From Rallus limicola (Eukaryota; Chordata; Aves; Gruiformes; Rallidae), in NCBI GenBank assembly GCA_022605955.1, contig JAKCOZ010000003.1:60698179-60762178 (forward strand): DNA of 64,000 nucleotides, given 5' to 3'. The position numbers and the translations under genes are program-made. Every line of letters starts with the position of its first letter. Position 1 is the first letter of the stretch. The notes under the pieces were generated by a model that did no database searches, was not told where the DNA came from, and worked only from the letters and a program-made list of their open reading frames with translations. Positions 59,444-64,000 of this stretch are shown piece after piece.

Positions 59444-62400
59444 CCTTAGCCCAAGCCCAAGGGTCTGGGCAACCGCTCTGGGGCTGGAAAGCTCCAAGTG
59501 CTTCCCCCCATGCCGTCTTCCTGGAATTGCATTCAACATCCCCTCCTCCCTGGGGTCTGCTGTCAGGTCACTGTCTCCACGTGGGGAGAGAAGCTGAGGA
59601 GTGGCTTGATGGCTCACGGTGGGGAAATTGGGATCGGGTGCTCTTGCGCTGAGACAGGTATTTCATGCCCGGCTTGTGTCAGCTGGCAGCGAAGGGGAGG
59701 GGGAGCTGCCTTTGTTCCAGACAAGGGAGCAGATGCATGTCAGCGTACAGCCAGCTGGGGCTGCACACACGCAGCAAAAACACACGTGCACACAAGCACA
59801 TGCGCGTGCTCCCAGCCAGCTCCGTGCTGTGCAGAGCAGCCCTTCTTTTTGGCTACCCCTCTCTCCTCTGGACGAGTTCTCCTGGGCACAGCCCTGCTCC
59901 CAGCTCATCCTCTGTTGGCATCCTCCTTTGCCAGCAGCTTGTGCGGAGGTGGTGCTCTTCCTTGGTGCATCTTGGGGGGAATAATGGATGGGTGTTCCAG
60001 GCTGGCACTGGGGAAGCGTGGCAATGGTAGAGTGAAGTTTAGGCTGCTGTCTGGAGATTAGATCTCCCTTATCCCTGCTGTACCATGGAAGTGGCTGCAC
60101 CTCCAATGCTGGGGCTCCTGGAAATCCCTGGACATTGAACTGTCAGACAGCTGAGCAGGGGGAAGGGGCTCCATTGCGTGCTGGGGGCTTGCAGGAAATG
60201 TCTTGCAGACATGGGGCTGTGCAGAGTCATGTGTGCCCGTGCGTGTGGGTGTGCACGCCTCCACTTTGCCATGCACGCAGACGGCACCCACGTGTGCATA
60301 TGTGCACACATATGTGCACCATTCCTCCCCCACAAACCAGGGGGGAGCTGGGAGGCTGTGCAGGAAGGGCACTGCTTGCTCCTGCGTGTGGCTGTAGGCT
60401 TGTGATGGATGCCATGCCCGGCCTCCTTGGCAGGCAGAGAAGGGGGAATCTGTGTCTCTGTGGTAGCTGACTTGTTGGGACAGGGCTGGGGCTGTGAGGG
60501 ATGGTACCTTTGTCACTGGTAAAATGCAGGGAGCAGGTCGGCACTGGAGAGGACGATGAGTTGAAAGAGGTGAGCTGCACCAGGGCAGTGCCTGAGCAGC
60601 CAGGGTCAAGGGCTCCTCGGGGTCTGGAGCATGAGCATCCACAGCTTGTGGAGCTGGGCTTGAGGCAGTGCTCAGCCAGGCACCATGCAGACTGTGTCAG
60701 GGCTGGGACTCACTGGAATGCCACAGTCCCAGCTCCTCCTGCCTCCAGGGTGCTGTTTTGGGGGCATGTTCAGAGCCTGGGTGGGTGGGCTTGGTCTGGG
60801 AGGGGTGTTGCACCACCCCCTCAGCCCTCCACCCTGCTGAGAGCCCCTTGGGTCTCCCCTGCAGATGGGCTCTTTGTGACCGACTACTTCACTCGCACAC
60901 CACGCAAGCTGAGCCCCTTCCGCTCCTTTGCCAGTATCGAGCTCTTCCATTTCCACATCCCTGAGGACACTGTCATCGCCGTCTGGAACCTCATCACCTT
61001 CAAGGAGCAGGGTGGCACCTTTGGGGATCAATGCCCAGACCGTAGCATCACTGTGTGAGTAAGCAGCCTGCCCTGCCTGTCCTCTCTCTCTGCCTGTGCT
61101 CCCTGCACAGATGTACCCTGGAGCCTGTCTGCTCTTGCCTGCTGCCTGCCTGCACATACACATGTGTGTATGAACATGCACATGCATGCATACAGAGGAG
61201 CGACCATGCACACATGAACATACGTGGGCACACCTGTGCACAGGCACACACTTAGATGCACACATGCACACTCATTGCTCATGGTTCATCTTCCCAGGAC
61301 CGTTGCGGGCCCCACTCTTTCGTGCACCTCGTACATGAGTAGTTTTGCTTCAGCCCCCACCCCGGTAAGCTCTCAGTCCCCATTAAGGTCCCAACTAACA
61401 GATGGCTTCTCCACGACATCTCCCAGCTCCCTGATAGTACAGACAGCAGATCCCCACGTGCAGGGCAGGCCAGCCCTGCAACCATGCCCGTCCTGCACCC
61501 CAACAGCTGCTCTCTGTCTTGCAGATATTTCCGCTCAGGGGCTCCCTCCGTCATTAACCCACTGCACACCCACTTCCCCAGGGACACGGCCGTCCCTGGC
61601 TCCTTCGCCCTGACCCTCACCTGGACCCTGCCCAACCGCACCACTGGCGTGTTCAACGTCACCAGCCCGCTGCCCGGGGACTGGTTCCTGGCTGCCCACC
61701 TGCCCAAAGATGAGGGCAAGATCTCTGTCAAGGTGAAGGGCTTGTGGGGGGGGGGGGGAAATGTGGGGTGGCAGGGCTCACTGCTGGGCTCTGCTGGCAC
61801 CTGACTCTCCTGAGCTAGCAGTGCCTGGGGCAGCTGTCTCATGTGGGGACAATGCCCCGTGCCCCTGGCCCCATGCTGACAGTCCTGCTGCTGCAGGGGC
61901 TCTACGAGGAGTGCCAGTATCTCTTCCAGCCACAGCTCATTGTGCAGCGCCTGGTGAACATCGCTGTGCTGTACCCTGGCCACGTCACCGAGCAGAGCAT
62001 GGCCCCCCACAACCGCTCCTGCCTCTACAAGTGAGTGTGAGAAGAGCATCCTAAGCAGAGGGCATCCCCAGGGTGGGGAGTTTAGGGTGCCCCGTCCCTC
62101 TGGCTTGCCTCCCCAGCCCTTGTTGACCGTGCTGAGGGGCAGGACCTGACACCGCTGTCCCGCAGGGTGTTTGTGCCCAGCTATACGTCGCGAGTGCTGG
62201 TGGAGGTGCTGCGGTGCCGCGGTGCAGAGGGCTGCCCCCTCTGGCTGCGGGTGCGGGCCAAGGCACCCCCCTTGCACAACTCCACGGCGCTGGACTGCCG
62301 GGAGCACTCTCCCTGCCAGCTGGCACTGGACCTGCCCTTCTGGCAGCACTGGTACTACGTGCTGGTGGAGAAACACCCTGGGGTGCCGGGAACTGTCTCC

Positions 62401-63764
62401 TTCCAGGTCACAGTGCAGCTCACAGGTACATGGGGAGGTAGGGGTGAGGGGCACGGCCATCACTCTGCGTGAGTGATTGGTGTGTGTGGGGGTAAAGGAC
62501 GCTGGCGGGATCTGGCCCCAGCTGGGTGCAGAGCAATGCTCAGCTTTGCTGGGAGGTGTTGGGGACGAGTGGCAAGTGGAGGTGGGCAAGAAGAAGAGGT
62601 GGAAGCTAAGAACTGGGGGGGCTGGAGGGGCCGTGCAGTGCCCAGGCTGACAACTCTGCCCCGCAGACTGCTCCCGACCCAGCCTGGCCCGGCCACCCTT
62701 CCTGCCCTCCAGTGCCTCCATGAACATGCCCCACTCCTTCGGCTCTGCGGGCGGGCTGGCGCTGGGGGACAGCCCTCCCCCTGCCAGTCCCAACGGCACC
62801 AAGAACCCGGCCCCCGCTCCCGCCGCCTCGTCTGCCGGTGAGCGGTGCTGGCCGGTCCGCCCCACGCTGCGCAATGAGCTTGACACCTTCTCCGTCCACT
62901 TCTACATCTTCTTCGGGCCCAACGTGTCGGTGCCGCCTGACCGCCCCGCTGTCTTTGTCATCAACCTCCTACCCGTGCTGGACAGTGGTGGGGTGCTCAA
63001 CTTGGAGCTGCGGCTCAACGTGGTGAGGTGGCCATGCTGTGCCTTGGATGGGGCAGGGGAGACTGGGGAGGGAGGCCGGGCAGGGAGGTGGGTGGTGTCA
63101 GGGCTGCAGCAGGGTGAGGGGCTGGCTTCGGGGTGCTCATGCATCATGGTTTGGGAGCTCTTGGATGATGGAGTACAGGTTAGGGTGCTCCAAGGGAAGG
63201 ATATTGGCTTGGATTTGGGGTGCTCTTGGGTGGTAGGCCGTGGTTAGGGCGCTGCTAGGTGTTGTGCTGTGATCCGGGTGCTGTCAGAGCAGGAGCCACC
63301 CCTGGCACTGGTTTAGGGCCATCTCCTCCTCTGCCATCAGAGCTCCCTGTGTGGTGAGAACGTGACGGTATTTGGCTGTCTGAACCATGAAGTCCCGCTG
63401 ACGTCTGGTGACAACACATCGGTCACCTGTGAGACAGGTAGGCTGGGCTGTGCCTGTCCATCCTGCCGTGGCCGTGGGGGCCGCAGCCCTTCATGAGCCC
63501 GGCGAGGGGCTGAGCGGGAGAGAGCAGAGACCGTGGGGACATCTGGCCCCAGAGCCTGGCACAGGGCACCCTGTCCCTGCTGTGCCCAGCAGAAGGGGCT
63601 ACCTGCTGCCCTGCTCACGTGGATCTCTCCCTGCCCACAGAGTCCCTGGCAGGCTTCCTGCTCTCCGTCAATGCCACAGCCAGCCTCAGCCGCCTGCGCA
63701 TCCCCTACCCGCAGACGGGCAGCTGGTACCTGAGCCTGCGCTCGCTCTGTGCCACAGAGCATGG
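57881..63764 (+). CDS. TMEM8B: Transmembrane protein 8B (NGX6), 5' part (8 exons, runs off right edge)
   Basis: TMEM8B is a glycoprotein of the TMEM8/PGAP6 family linked to cell adhesion and EGFR signalling control. Coding exons seen: 57881-57986, 60865-61054, 61525-61732, 61897-62030, 62166-62425, 62667-63022, 63341-63437, 63641-63764; all GT-AG, phase kept, 491 codons so far. Exon 1 gives a Gly/Arg-rich start and a Leu/Pro signal-anchor (LPLLLLPLLLLPPP). Conserved ectodomain blocks: DGLFVTDYF, RKLSPFRSFAS, FKEQGGTFGDQCPDRS, INPLHTHFP, SPLPGDWFLAAHLP, MNMPHSFG, CWPVRPTLRNELDTFSVHFY, LLPVLDSGGVL, ENVTVFGC, ESLAGFLLSV, RIPYPQTGSWYLSLRSLC. The EGF-like and multi-pass membrane regions must lie beyond the edge. 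MNMP, LDTFSVHFY and 9p13-type neighbours favour TMEM8B over its paralogue PGAP6 (TMEM8A). Confidence 0.93.
58090..58800. repeat. G-rich degenerate minisatellite, TMEM8B intron 1
   Basis: Repeats of GTGCGGTGGGGCACGGGGTG and GTGCAGTGGGGCA-type modules at roughly 35-45 bp spacing, G-rich on the coding strand. Confidence 0.75.
59410..59442. repeat. C33 homopolymer
   Basis: Uninterrupted run of about 33 C in TMEM8B intron 1. Exact length is likely to be uncertain in the assembly. Confidence 0.9.
61055..61524 (+). other. TMEM8B intron 2
   Basis: Contains CA/GT-rich interrupted microsatellite sequence (about 61140-61280). No coding content. Confidence 0.75.
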
Positions 63765-64000
63765 GTAAGAGCCCCCGATGCATCCCCTCCCTGTCTGCCC
63801 AGAGGGGATGTCCCCACCCTGGGCAGCGTCTCTGTGTGCTGGGGGTCTGTGGGTGTGCCTGGTCCTTGCTGCGTGTCACCGCTCACGTGTGTGCACGTGG
63901 CTTCACGGGCTGCGTGTCACCGTGTGCCTGCGTGGGCACGGACGGCTCTATCTCGCGCCTGCCTGGCCATCTGTGGGTCCCCGCGGCTCTTCCCTCTGTC

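Larger units (their letters stand above)
57987..60864 (+). other. TMEM8B intron 1
   Basis: First 800 bp is a G-rich minisatellite (separate entry). A C33 homopolymer lies at 59410-59442, and CA/GT-rich interrupted microsatellite sequence at about 59760-59810 and 60220-60320. No exon recognised. Confidence 0.75.

Noticed and set aside
61279..62886. 535-codon minus-strand open frame
   Set aside because: Antisense shadow of TMEM8B exons 3-6, which are clearly coding on plus by similarity and splice phase.
57881..63764. Identity as PGAP6 (TMEM8A) instead of TMEM8B
   Set aside because: The MNMPHSFG and CWPVRPTLRNELDTFSVHFY blocks and the HINT2/SPAG8/NPR2 neighbourhood fit TMEM8B better.

Overview
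This is a stretch of vertebrate nuclear DNA, almost certainly from a bird. Genes have many short exons with GT-AG introns, CpG-rich promoters and AATAAA poly(A) signals. The interspersed repeats I recognise are all 3' ends of CR1 LINEs, the dominant avian retrotransposon. The very high GC, short introns, close gene packing and many G-rich minisatellites suggest a microchromosome (inference).

No bacterial or viral genes and no CRISPR array are visible. Eight protein-coding genes were reconstructed exon by exon, and reading phase is kept across every junction. In order: GBA2 (minus, runs off the left edge), RGP1 (plus), MSMP (minus), NPR2 (plus, 22 coding exons), SPAG8 (minus), HINT2 (minus), TAF1C (minus, 14 exons), TMEM8B (plus, runs off the right edge). 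GBA2-RGP1-MSMP-NPR2-SPAG8-HINT2-TMEM8B is the order of human 9p13.3. The difference is that TAF1C, which is on 16q in human, lies between HINT2 and TMEM8B, where human has FAM221B.

Layout. 1-7.2 kb: 5' half of GBA2 and a divergent CpG-rich promoter shared with RGP1, containing a degenerate CCGAG-type repeat. 7.2-19.8 kb: RGP1, with a 1.6-kb minisatellite and a CR1 in its largest intron. 19.9-22.2 kb: MSMP, tail to tail with RGP1. 22.2-31.9 kb: gene-free spacer with AT-rich patches, a 17-bp minisatellite and an orphan CpG-rich block. 31.9-43.4 kb: NPR2. 44.0-46.7 kb: SPAG8, with an RFX-type palindrome in its likely promoter. 47-49.7 kb: spacer. 49.7-56.0 kb: HINT2 and TAF1C, tandem and almost touching. 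57.7-64 kb: TMEM8B promoter and first eight coding exons.

The genes do not form one pathway. They cover glucosylceramide breakdown (GBA2), Golgi RAB6 activation (RGP1), a secreted chemokine-like protein (MSMP), the CNP receptor guanylyl cyclase (NPR2), a ciliary/sperm microtubule protein (SPAG8), a mitochondrial nucleotide hydrolase (HINT2), Pol I initiation (TAF1C) and a membrane glycoprotein (TMEM8B). I found no convincing new biological system. The most notable items are the TAF1C placement, the RGP1 minisatellite, the SPAG8 promoter palindrome, repeat-encoded homopolymer tracts in the NPR2 leader, and extreme gene compaction.
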